From assembly GCF_963676685.1 (NCBI RefSeq), contig NC_092346.1, positions 44,761,289 to 44,825,288 on the forward strand: 64,000 nucleotides of DNA. The letters are read 5' to 3'. Numbering within the stretch: the stretch's first letter is position 1; each line of letters begins with the position of its first letter. Positions 11,690-22,639 of the stretch are shown in pieces. A program made the translations under genes and the position numbers. Source of the stretch: Mytilus edulis. Its lineage: Eukaryota > Mollusca > Bivalvia > Mytilida > Mytilidae. The notes under the pieces were generated by a model, which was given only the letters and a program-made list of their open reading frames with translations, did not search any database and was not told the origin of the DNA.

Positions 11690-12277
11690 CTGAAAAAAAC
11701 AAAATTAAATACAACAAAATTAAATACATACTTAGGTGAGGTTAACTTAAAGAATTTTTTCAGATGTTCAGGCTCCTTGGATTTTTTCTTTCAATACAAG
11801 GGAAAATATTTGCCCCAAAATGCCCATTTTTCTTTTCATATTTGAATCAACAGCTCATAAAACTTAATTTACTTAAATTTAAGCAGAATCTAGATTTCTT
11901 TTCTTTTGATTTGAGACCCAAATACAGTCTGAGTCAGCCTTTTCTAGCCATTTTTAAAAAATCAAATATCTCGAAAAAGAAGCTCCATAACCTATCAATA
12001 TTTTTAGCTTATTTTGTTCCTTTACAAATGCTCTTTCGACTTAATGTACCAATTTTAGATTCTCGATTTTTTAACATATAGCTTACATTGTTATAAATCA
12101 AATATGAGATTTTTTTTTAAATATTTGACTACTTTGTGTCAATTTTTGCCTGTACCTTTAGATAATGATGTTTATTCTTAACATAAACCCATATTAAAAG
12201 GAGAGGATAGGAGTATTATGTCAAAAAAAACCAATACAATTTCATATGAAACTCATAAATTTCAAAAACATTTTGAA
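11690..12277. other. Sequence upstream of the VIPAS39 exons, nothing recognised
   Basis: It holds a 105-codon open frame on the plus strand (11,764-12,081) of low-complexity, Phe/Leu/Lys-rich composition. I see no family motif and no splice logic, so I do not call it a gene. Confidence 0.4.
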
Positions 12278-13205
12278 AACAAGAGGCTGTCACAACGACA
12301 GCAAACCGGATTTATTAATATTTATTTGTGTCCTGGCAATATCACAAGAACCATTACTGATGAATGGTGAAGTGAAAATCGTCAATATCAAATTTGACCT
12401 CCATTTTGTCATCAGTATCAACATATTAAAATTTGAAAAGCTTCATAAGATTGAATGGTTCATGAGTAAATGCAACAACGTGAATGAAAACGCCATTTTA
12501 CAATCTTTCAAGAACCATAATGCCTGAACGGTAAAAGTCAAAATCGTCATTATTAAACTTGACCTCTATTTTGTCATCAGTAACAACATATAAAAATTTC
12601 AAAAGCTTTGGTTGAATAGTTCATGAGAAAATGCATGGACACGACTGGAAACACCATTTTTCAATCTTTCAAGAACCATAACTCCTGAACGGTAAAAGTC
12701 AAAATCGTCATTATTTAACTTGACCTCTATTTTGTCATCAGTTACAAAATATTAAAATTTGGGAAGCTTTGGTAGAACAGTTCATGCGTAAATGCACGGA
12801 CACAACTGGAAACTCCATTTTTCAATCTTTCAAGAACCATAACTACTGAACGGTAAAAGTCAAAATCGTCATTATTGAACTTGACCTCCATTTTGTCATC
12901 AGTAACAACATATTAAAATTTGGGAAGCTTTGGTAGAACAGTTCATGCGTAAATGCACAGACACGACTGAAAACTCCATTTTTCAATCTTTCAAGAACCA
13001 TAACTCCTGAACGGTAAAAGTCAAAATCGCCATTATTGAACTTGACCTTCATTTAGGTGTCAGTTACAACATATTAAAATTTTAAAAGCTTTGGCTGAAG
13101 GGTTCATGAGTTAATGCACGGACAACATTTGATTGCTGCCCGCCCGACTGCCCGCCGTACATCCCCAAATCAATAACCGACATTTTTGTCACAAAAATCC
13201 GGTTA
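12278..13205. mobile_element. Element with five 161-bp tandem repeats (Helentron/'pearl'-like layout)
   Basis: It opens with AACAAGAGGCTGTCACAACG ACAGC (hairpin GGCTGTC/GACAGC) and AACCGGATTT, and closes with the inverted AAATCCGGTT. In between, the phrase AGAACCATAA recurs at 12347, 12511, 12672, 12833 and 12994, a 161-bp period (164 for the first). Bivalve 'pearl'/Helentron-associated elements are known for hairpin ends plus ~160-bp tandem cores, and the assignment to them is inference. The minus-strand frame at 12,843-13,052 is repeat sequence. Confidence 0.65.
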
Positions 13206-13755
13206 ATTATGTGTGAAGCTTAATTTTTCATTAAACTTTAGAGCTTCATCTTCGTGTGTATTCAAAATCATTTTTCTGTCTTTCAGGTTTAAAAAGCAAT
13301 TCACATTGTTGAAGAGAACACATGTTTTCACAAAGATTAAGCTGCCAAAATAAGGTCCATAAAAAGCATCAAATGATTGGTACATACAACTTTTTAAACA
13401 GCCATTTTATGAGGGTACTATTCGTTTAATTTTAGGCATAAACAAAACATGTCTATCAAATGTTATTTTGTAATGACATAGCCGGTAGGTTAAAAGACAA
13501 ACTAGATTTTCAAAACTTTTTAATATGTATATATACTCATGTGGGACAGTCATTTTTATATAGACAACACTAGGAGGCCAATTGGGATGGTTAAGTTAGG
13601 TTAAATGCAAAGCAAAATGGCATAAGATAGCAAATTTTTCTGTACCAAAATTAGAATGTGTAGTACAATGTATATATACCCTTAAATAAACAAGAGAAAA
13701 GTGTTTTTTTAATACTTGTCTTTATCATGTTTATTGTGTTTTCTTTTTTGCACGT
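13206..13755. other. Intergenic or intronic sequence, nothing recognised
   Basis: AT-rich, with no repeat of this window and no supported coding sequence. Confidence 0.4.
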
Positions 13756-13764
13756 TCTGTTAAT

Positions 13765-14204
13765 GGGAGTGTCTTTTTACCATAGAACACCACAGATTAT
13801 CACAGAACACCACATTTTATTCAAAGCGTGTATATTGATTGGTGACTGTGGAAACTGTGCAGTAATTTTTTTTTTCTCAAAACTATTTTTTTAAATGTTT
13901 ATTTTAGAGTTTAATTATGCCAATGTTAGTTGAGTGTTTAAAAGGTCTCCAAACATAAAAAAAAATATGCCAAATAACAAAACAATTATGATAATTTTTA
14001 TCTCATTCAGTTGATCGTCATGTCATTGGTGTAACCTGATTCAAAGAATTAATATAATTTTGAATAATAAGATTTTCATTTTATAAAGTAATTTTAATGT
14101 TCTGTTGTGTATTTCAGTAGTTTTATTGTAATTTGTGTAGTTCTGTGGTATAATTTGAGTGTTCTGTGGTATTCTGTGCTGTTTTGTGGTAAAAAGACAC
14201 TACG
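13765..14204. mobile_element. 440-bp element, imperfect ~50-bp TIRs, 9-bp target duplication
   Basis: The left end GGGAGTGTCTTTTTACCATA pairs with the right end, which read inverted is CGTAGTGTCTTTTTACCACA; similarity continues for about 50 bp. TCTGTTAAT stands directly on both sides (13756-13764 and 14205-14213). A 9-bp duplication with long ends is the pattern of Mutator-like elements. No transposase. Confidence 0.65.
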
Positions 14205-14712
14205 TCTGTTAATCTATACTGAGATTCAAAAGGGGGAGGGTTGAGATCTAGAAGTACAAAAGTTAGTTTTACCCAACCACATTTCCATATACATTTACAG
14301 TTTATTTCTTCCTCTGTGATATGTTATCCTGGGGATAATTGGATAATTTGTCACCATAATTTCTTTCCAGACATGGCATTTCACAGGTAGATTTTTTTTC
14401 CATAGGAGTGAAATTCTATCTGTCTTCTGCGGATAGTATTTACCAGTACAATGTACATGTATATATATTTTCTGTTCCATATTTCACAGAACCTTGTGAA
14501 ATAGAGTCCCATTGTCTACTATGTGAGGAACTCACAATCAATATGTATACCTGACCAAATATTTATAAATGTTTTCACCAAGATAGTTCATATTTGCATA
14601 ATCTATCAATCAAAGGGAGGTAATTATGAGCCATTTATATTTTAGATATTATATTTCGTAAATTAATCTATTTCATATTAAAATTTTTCCTTTATTCTTA
14701 ATTTTTTAAACT

Positions 14713-16060
14713 AATTTATATAAACAGATGAATTAAAACATTACTAAATAAGACATAAAATATTTCACAGGTAAATACTATCCACAGGCACTTGTTTCTA
14801 TCAATGGGAAGACCCACTATCAACGTGAAATTATTTCTGATTTTAATACATGTACATATATTTTGTTTTTTATTTACAATTTAGCTTACATTGAAATACA
14901 CTATTATTAATCCAAAGTATTTGAAAAAATATCTGTTAATTTATATAAACAGATGAATTAAAACATTACTAAATAAGACATAAAATATTTCACAGGTAAA
15001 TACTATCCACAGGCACTTGTTTCTATCGGTATCAGGTCTGTTCGCGCCCAATATAGTTTCGCACCCTACACGTTCGCACCTCACATTTTCGCCCCCCATG
15101 TCTGTTCGCACCCTACATGTTCGCGCCCAATTTTTAATAAAATTTTAGTTAAATTATTAGAAATTATTTATATGAATATAACAAATAATTGTATTCTATT
15201 TGAATAAAATTTGAGAATTTATCGAATAGAATTTTTTTTTTTTTATTAATTTGATGATTAATTATTAAGTGTTGATTATGTATGATTATTGCTAATTGGT
15301 ATTTATACACAGCCTAATTTGGTGTTATTGTTTACTGTTTATAAATCATGATTGTTGTTTTAAATTGCTTTGATGTAAATACTGCATGTATTTAGCTTGG
15401 TATGAGTACATGGAGTAAAACTTTGAAGATTTTAAATAAAAAACATGAAAGAAAATTGTTTTTAACAGCTTGGCTCCTTTGATCCTTTGACACCAAAAAA
15501 CCATGCATACCATTTGTTCAACATGTTGTCAGATTCGCATTTAATTGACTAGAAACAGTGAAAAACAAATTATTTCAATACACTACCCAAAACATGATTA
15601 AGAATTATTCAACACAAAAAGGAAATTGTTGTTATTGTTGCCAGAATATCAGAATCAGACTTAAAAACAAAAACTTTTTTTTTATAAACTTGTCATGACA
15701 CAAAAAGACTTGTCAGTATCTCGAATTATTTAGAAACAATGGCATATATATTTATACCAATACACCTACAAAAAATCGGTAAAACTGGGTGCGAACGTGT
15801 GGGGTGCGAACGGACTTTTCGCAAAATTTGGGTGCGAACATGTGGGGTGCGAAAGTGAATGGGGGCGAATGTGGATGGGTGTGGATGGGTGCGAACGCAA
15901 TTGGGCGCGAACAGACCCGGATTCATTTCTATCAATGGGAAGACCCACTATCAACGTGAAATTATTTCCGATTTTAATACATATATTTTGTTTTTTATTT
16001 ACAATTTAGCTTACATTGAAATACACTATTATTAATCCAAAGTATTTGAAAAGATTAAGT
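14713..16060 (+). repeat. Tandem duplication (~225 bp) split by a later insertion
   Basis: One unit runs 14,713-14,937, starting AATTTATATAAACAGATGAA. The second starts at 14,938, is interrupted at 15,027 by the element at 15,028-15,925, and resumes at 15,926 with TTTCTATCAATGGGAAGACC to about 16,060. Confidence 0.75.
15028..15925. mobile_element. 898-bp TIR element rich in TTCGCACCC motifs, 8-bp target duplication
   Basis: The ends are inverted around GGTCTGTTCGCGCCCAAT (perfect 18-bp match). TTTCTATC flanks both sides directly (15020-15027 and 15926-15933), as expected for hAT-type insertion. Both terminal ~110 bp are runs of variants of TGTTCGCACCC. The interior is very AT-rich and has no transposase. 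The open frames at 15,726-16,009 are terminal repeats read as codons. Confidence 0.75.
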
Positions 16061-16439
16061 TTTTTTTTTATTAACTATTCAATATTTTAACTTCCTAGAT
16101 AGAATTTCATGGCAATGGAAAATATATCACAGTGAAATATTTTCCTCTGGATAAAAAAATAATGTTCAACAACTTCTGTAACATGTTCCTGCCGGATGGA
16201 ATTTCAGCTGGATACTTTACACTAGTAACTGTCAATATTTTGAAAACCTTGTTGAATGTTATCTTTATTGTTTTGATTTCGTTATAATAATTTTGGATAA
16301 TGACTAATGTTTGAGTTTTTGACAGACCTTTAAGAAAAATAAGAGATGCGACATGATTGCCAAATGAGAAAAAAATCCACTGAGAGACTGAAGAACGAGG
16401 GTGTAAGCAAACACCACATACATTTTTGTTTAATTCACA

Positions 16440-16575
16440 TTCAGTGGCGGATCCAGAGGGGTTGGGTTCGGGTGGTGGTGGATTGGACCACCCCCACCCC
16501 CCCCCCCCCCCCCCCCCTTTTTTTAGACGATCAATGCATTTTAAAAATAGAAAGTTCCTGAATCACTCACTGAAT
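16440..16575. mobile_element. Fragment beginning CAGTGGCGGATCCAGAGGGG
   Basis: The start is a widespread invertebrate repeat motif. It contains a run of about 22 C's and ends near CACTGAAT, which is inverted to ATTCAGTG at the start. Probably a short non-autonomous DNA element. Confidence 0.4.
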
Positions 16576-17450
16576 GGGGACATATGGTTGGGACGTTGAA
16601 CGTTAACAGTGTAAATAAACAAACATTAACCTTCCTTAAAGACGACATAGTACGAGTTCAATCTTCTGATTTTACTGGATTTTGTTTACATCAGTAATGG
16701 AAAGGCGAGTAGAGGAGATGAGAAAGCAACTATTCAACCAGTCTATATTATTCTAGTTTTCGGTCCACTCTCGAAACACAAGTGATTTTTTTCCGGACAT
16801 ATTACGTTATGAAAGACGATCGATTGCCAAAATAAAGAACCTTGGTGGGGAACATTCACAAGCTATGTAGCCATTGTAGGGGACAGATAAAACATTTTCG
16901 ATATTTTAATGTTTTTTTTACTTAAAGTTGATTTAAAAAAAAAAATTATTAGCTACATTAATTAATTTTACGATGTGAAAATTTCACCATAAAGTTTCAA
17001 ATATAATCGTTGATCCTACAAAATTTCAAAAAACATGAAAATAATATAATCTTTTTATTAAATAATAATTCATACACAATCCTAAAATTGACTTCCTCTT
17101 TCATCTCAGACAGTTTGAACCTGCGTAAAGCAGAACAAACTCTATAAAATTGTCAATATGTCTAATTCATAATCATTGTTTATAATATTACATATTAATA
17201 TAGTCATTATTTTCAATACTTATTATGTTTGACCAACTATGTAATTGATATACCATGAGCCTTAGGGACGACATCAAAAGTTCAATGAAGGATAAAAAAC
17301 TTAATTCAAATAGTTTTTTCACTGACCCCCCTACCCCCTATTAACTTAGTTTGGGAAAAATTAATTGACCCATATGGATATATGTAAAAATCAATGTCGG
17401 ATAACCAAATCTTGCAGCAGTTCATCTAATAAAACATAATATCACATTTT
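16576..17450. other. Intergenic stretch, nothing recognised
   Basis: AT-rich sequence with no repeats shared within the window and no supported coding region. Confidence 0.4.
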
Positions 17451-17499
17451 AAGAATATGCTTGAGATACAATTTAGGGGGAAATAACTAGATTTTATCA

Positions 17500-19190
17500 A
17501 TTTCGAAAATGTGTTCAGCTAGTCAAAAATATTCGTTTGATGTGTTTGGGCTTGTTATCATTGGTGCAAAAATTGAGTGTAAACAAACATGTCCCTTAAA
17601 AACCATCAGTGGAAAACAAGATGTGCCCTTGATGAACCAAACCATCAAGCGACTAACCAGAAAACGTGAAGGCAGATACAATACAGCTTAAAGATACGAT
17701 ACATCAGAACACTTGGGGGGGGGGGGGGGGGGGGTACATAGCTGTTCAACAGCTAGAGGTATTGTCAAGCAGACCATGTGAGAGGCCCACGATAGATACA
17801 TCAGTGGCATATTAAACGATGACAATGGTAATGAAGAACAGAAAAAGCCTATCATGGGAAAGAAATTCTGGTAATACAACATCTAGTCCAGGTAAAAAGA
17901 CACAGTCAACATATATCAACCTTGAAGAACAGAAGTAAAAGACAGGAAGGTGACAGCTGCTATACTTAATGAACAGTATGATAGTGTATTCACAGACGAA
18001 AATATGAATGCAATGCTATCTCTTGGAAAAAGCAATCGAAGACAAAGACAAACTAAGAGTAACAGCAAATGGCATAAACAAACTACTTAGAAAGCTGGAC
18101 ACATAAAACAAACTGTAGGGCCAGACATGATACCATCTCGGATCCTAAAAGAGGCAGCGGACAAAATATCACCATTCCTGACAAACATATCTTACCAGAC
18201 CGGCTTTGGTATCTGGGACAGTACCACTAACTGGAATCTAGCTAACATCACAGCTATCTACAAGAAAGGTGATCGCACACGAGCATTCAACTACAGGCCC
18301 GTCTCTCTAAGCTCTATATGCTGTAAAACAATGAAACACATCATTTACCGCCATGTAATGTACCACTTGGAAAAAAAGCATTTTAGGGGACTACGAACAC
18401 GGTTCCAGACAACATTGCTCCTGTGAAACTCAACTGTTCAGTAAACATCATAGATTCAGTCGCACGATCTTTGGATATGATAGAGCAAGTAGATATGCTA
18501 GCTCGTCTTATATTTTTCAAAGGCATTTGACACAGACCACATTAGCGGCTATTACAGAAAATGAGCTACTACGGTATCCGAGGAGATGCTCTGAGCTTGA
18601 TAAGCGCATGGCTTACAAACGAAATCAACGAGTTTGTGTAGAAGGCGAAATTAGTGAGACGAAAGCAGTACGTTCCGGTGTATCCCAGGTGACGTTCTTT
18701 GGACCCCTATGTTTCCTGCTGTAAGAAGGAACGTAAATAAGTGTCCACAAGATGTACACGCAGAAAAGGAGCCAGGCTTATACTCCCGTATAACATCCTA
18801 CATGGAGAAACATCGGTCATCATTCCAGATTATATCAAGAGACCAACCGTAACAACCAGACAATACCACAGACACAGGTTTTCCGATATAAAAGAGAGCG
18901 CATACAAAACATTAGTTCGACCCCACCTTGAGTATGCATCTGAGATGTGGGGCCCATATAAAAGGTGCCACATAAACCAAATCGAGATGGTACAAGGAAG
19001 AGCTGCCCGATTTGAAACAGCAAACCATACTCGGGAACCAGGAACTGTTACCAAAATCCTACAGACACTTGTCTGGCCAACCATAGAAACACGCAGAAAA
19101 TATTGGACAAAAAGAATTAGGTGCATTATTTTTAATCATGAAACAACACGTTATAAAGAACTAATTGAGGAATTTAATTGTGGTCTGTGA
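17500..19190 (+). pseudogene. Dead non-LTR retrotransposon (endonuclease-RT polyprotein remnant)
   Basis: Frames in several phases together follow a LINE reverse transcriptase. 18,127-18,426 holds 'MIPSRILKEAADKISPFL', 'ANITAIYKKGDR' and 'NYRPVSLSSICCK' (RT fingers). 18,527-18,724 holds 'KRNQRVCVEGE' and a degraded 'GVSQVTFFGPLCFLL' (the usual GVPQG block). 18,741-19,190 holds 'AYKTLVRPHLEYASEMWGPY', typical of the RT C-terminal region. The segment that should carry the catalytic YADD/FADD box, between about 18,724 and 18,780, is deleted, and several frameshifts and stops are present. The element cannot be active. Confidence 0.85.
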
Positions 19191-19980
19191 CCTTATGTCT
19201 GTTTTTTTTTGTTCACACATCGTTGTCAATATAATGGAATTTGATGCGACTGGCATACAAGTGAGAGGTTAAGCTAGATATAAAACCAGGTTAAATTTAA
19301 TCCACCATTTTCTACATAAGAAAATGCCTGTACCAAGTCAGGAATATGACAGTTGTTATCCATGACCCCCAATTAGAGTCATCCAATTGTTTGATGTTAC
19401 GGTAAGGGACTTTCCGTTTTAAATTTTGCTCGGAGTGCAATAATATTGTTTTTTACTTTTCGCAAACTAGTTTGAAACATAAAACCAGTTTGTCCATTGC
19501 AATCATTTGGTTGTGGTATCTGCAGATCAGATAAGGTGCTGCCAGGATTTAAAACTATTGAAATAACACATTTTTTTCTGCATGCAGAGAATATTTCACA
19601 TTGTAGAAATGTATAGATAAACCTTAACTCTGGTGAACTGCATACATGTATATTTCTGACTTGCCGAACAAATTTTCGAAATTAAGGATATGCAATTACT
19701 TCCCCTAAATTGTATCTTAAGCATATTTTGAACTTATGATGTAATGATTAATTATTAATTAACTATTTAACATTATTACATTACTAAATATAATTTTAAA
19801 TAGAAAACTTTTTGAAATCAATTATTTAATCTTGTTTGCATTAATGCAAACACATATTTGATATATACCGCTTTGAGAATTATAATTGTATCTTATATAT
19901 GAAAAAGGAACACAGTTTTCCATTAGACGGACGGATGGGAGCCGTGGTATGACGTAAAAATGCACGTGATACCCCCGCTC
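19191..19980. other. Intergenic stretch downstream of the LINE remnant
   Basis: At 19,698-19,735 it contains an inverted partner of 17,451-17,488 (core GATACAATTTAGGGG). Nothing else recognised. Confidence 0.4.
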
Positions 19981-19984
19981 GCTT

Positions 19985-20165
19985 ATATAAATAAAATTTG
20001 TGTCGGCCTTTGTGCAAGGCTAAATAATGTATACCGAGTCAATATAAAAAAATTCAGGCCATCATCAAGTAAACCTTCAAGACCTGTTGGTGACCTTCTG
20101 CTGTTGTCTGCTCTATGATCGGGTTGTTGTCTCTTTGGCACATTCTCCATTTCCATTCTCAATTT
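19985..20165 (+). repeat. Mytilus-type dispersed repeat ('GATCGGGTTGTTGTCTC' family)
   Basis: Shares 'GACCTGTTGGTGACCTTCTG', 'CTGTTGTCTGCTCTATGATC' and 'CACATTCTCCATTTCCATTC' with the copies at 31,950-32,110 and 34,262-34,430. Confidence 0.75.
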
Positions 20166-20404
20166 TACTCTTCTATATTTCAAAGTAATGATGATCAATG
20201 ATGTCCAAAAAAAAATGTTATAATTTTGCATTAAGCATTGGATCTGAAATTGCACCAACGGTTATAAAATGTGCAACTTACGTTACTTGCTGAATATATG
20301 TTATTGCTTAAAAATACAAAATCAACTTTAATTTTTTATAAATGAATGCAAAATTCAAACTATAGTACTTTAGAAATTTTATCCGACACTAATTAATGGT
20401 ACAA

Positions 20405-20470
20405 TAAAAATACTTTGCTGAGCGCAGCCTGATACGACCGCAGAGGTTGAACCCTGAACAGTTGGGCCAA
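20405..20470 (+). repeat. Left half of an interrupted dispersed repeat
   Basis: The sequence TGAGCGCAGCCTGATACGAC CGCAGAGGTTGAACCCTGAA CAGTTGGGCCAA is, from memory, the start of a common Mytilus repeat that normally continues 'AAGTATGGACACAACATTCA'. That continuation is found only at 47,133, beyond the 26.65-kb insertion. Confidence 0.6.
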
Positions 20471-20516
20471 GGTAGGCACTTAAAGTTAACCATCGAGAGA
20501 CGTTAACCACCGAGAG
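20471..20516 (+). repeat. Left terminal inverted repeat of the giant element
   Basis: 46 bp matching the reverse complement of 47,078-47,123 at 43 positions. It contains two GTTAACCAYCGAG modules resembling the GTTAACCACCGACGGTAGG part of the satellite. Confidence 0.75.
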
Positions 20517-20644
20517 TCGGTTTTTAGACCCGCCCAGTGCACTTAAGCACGCCTACTTTTGGAGCTCTTTAGTATGAAGATAAGAAAAATATACGAAATT
20601 ACGGAACTGTGTACCTTGTTTTATCCTTCTTGTTGGTGTTTATT

Positions 20645-20654
20645 GCGCATGCGC
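20645..20654. promoter_or_regulatory. NRF-1-type palindrome GCGCATGCGC
   Basis: A perfect GCGCATGCGC site in an otherwise AT-rich region, the canonical animal NRF-1 binding sequence. It may mark a promoter. No gene start can be assigned on either side. Confidence 0.3.
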
Positions 20655-21188
20655 ACAAAGCACGGTGATAGTTACGGTTACTGACTCAGGAACCTTGTAT
20701 TATATACCTCGGTTTACAGACGTTTAATAAACTGGATCCCTGTTGTGTTCACTTATCGATACACTACGATGGAATTACGGACCAGTTTAACATAAACATG
20801 GTAAATAGATAGACAGCTGATAATCATAATTGATTAAGAAATAACCTGGAAGAAGAAATGAGTTAACTATTGATTATAACAGAGATGAGAATGCCATCGT
20901 GTTTGTTCTGCTAAAAAAAGCAGGAACATTGGAGTTTATGGTTAGATTTTAAATATTTCTTGTCTCCAAACTGGGTAAATTTGATATATAGTAACAACCC
21001 CCCCCTTTTTTTTTTAAATAACTCGAGAACCACACATCGCGCTCGCTTAACAAAGTAACAATAAGAAATAATTATTGTTAGTTTCAAGAATAATTAATCG
21101 TCAAAACTTATCCCCTCCCCGACATCAAAGGAAGTTAAATGTATTATCCCAAAATTAGACCAAATTATTATGATGGATGGGGTTAAAT

Positions 21189-21341
21189 GATTAAAGAATA
21201 ATGCCCTTAAAAAATGAAGATTAGAGAATAATGGGCCAAAAAATTGAAGATTAGAGAAAAAAAGGGTTAATTTTTGGAAGATTAGAGAAAAAAGGGGTTA
21301 ATTTTTTAAAGATTAGAGAAAAAAGGGGTGAAAATCAAATG
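21189..21341 (+). repeat. 30-31-bp minisatellite, five copies
   Basis: The motif GATTARAG recurs at 21189, 21219, 21249, 21280 and 21311, each followed by an A-run and GGG. Confidence 0.8.
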
Positions 21342-21676
21342 TTTACAGAATAACAGACCCCCTCATCCAGACCCTCTATTATGATATAAGGACGTCTTGA
21401 CAGGCTATTATTTTATTTTGTTTTGTTGGGTTTTTTTTTTGCTTTGACGTCTTCCTCCTGTATGAAAAAAACATAATATACCCCCCCCCCCCCCCCTTTT
21501 TCCCCATAATATATTTTTTTAAGAAGTCATAATTATTTGGACTACCCCTGAATATATTTCAGACAGACTCTTCTCTAAAAAAATGTAAACATGATTTTAG
21601 AGAAATCTTTGGAATAGTTTTTTAAATGATTTAATTATTATGTCATGTATATAATTAACATTAACATAGTTATAAA

Positions 21677-21718
21677 CTGAGACTACTAGTATAACACATA
21701 GTGTTATAGTAGTCTCAG
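21677..21718. repeat. Perfect-stem hairpin
   Basis: CTGAGACTACTAGTATAACA C is followed at once by GTGTTATAGTAGTCTCAG, giving an 18-bp stem with a three-base bulge. No T-tract or gene is next to it. The remaining sequence from 20,655 to 22,640 has poly-C/poly-T tracts but nothing else recognised. Confidence 0.7.
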
Positions 21719-22639
21719 CTATAAACTTTCCATTGTATTGACCAATATGACTAACTCATATGCTCTTTCCCATAAATGTCACAATATCAATATATTACAG
21801 TAAAACTGATAGTTTGATGACATTGTTTAAGACTATTGACCTCAGGTCAGCCTAAACTGAGTTTAAAACTGTAATTTATTCATTAAAACAGTTCAAGACA
21901 TGTACCTTCTGAAATGTGATTGCATCAAAATTAAACCTAAGGCATAACATACTTAGTGTGCAGGAAGTGCCACCAAATAAATACTGATTTGTAAAATTAG
22001 ATGATGATATTTGTGAAGTCAAAGATATTATAGCTAGTTATAACTGGTTTTAGATATAAATCTGAGTAAAAGGTTGATTTATATGTGCTCTTTCATGTTT
22101 AGATTATAATTTAAATTCAATCTTTTGAAGTTTTTTTTATAATATTAAGACATTAAAATCACAATTATTTATTTATACACAAAAAAATAATTTTTGTCCT
22201 TTTTTAGTTGAATGATTGTACACAAACATTATACACACATAATTTTGATAATTCTGTAATGTTTTTTTTCTATAGCCCCAGAATGTGACAAAAGACTTAT
22301 TAATCCAGATTTACAAAAAATAGAAATAGTTCAGCTACCATAAGACTGCTATGACAAAAATTCTGCAGTTTCCAGAATTTGAGGTAGAGTATAGTTAGGA
22401 ATAGTTTGATTATGCAGATGCTTAGTTTGCCATAAACAATTATGCCCTTGATACAAAAGCAGAGGAAACAAAAAAGTATGAAAATAGTTGAAAAAAGTAA
22501 TCATTATTACCTAGTCATATACTGTAAATAGAAAAAGAGAAAAGCACTGGTTATGATTTGGTATTTTTAATAGCATTATCATTTGTCCATAACTTGGAAT
22601 ATATACTGGATTGAGCTTGACATTTATTTAATATCATTG

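Noticed and set aside
11764..12081. 105-codon frame upstream of the VIPAS39 exons
   Set aside because: Hydrophobic low-complexity sequence without motif, in an AT-rich region on the opposite strand to the gene.
17717..17736. G-run as a telomeric or quadruplex element
   Set aside because: A simple homopolymer like the other G/C runs near 16,497, 21,480 and 48,895; no telomere-type repeat.
19457..19480. Candidate VIPAS39 first exon on the minus strand (ATG, eight codons, donor GTAAAA)
   Set aside because: Phase fits, but it is tiny, the donor is mediocre, other ATGs lie just upstream, and such matches are common by chance.
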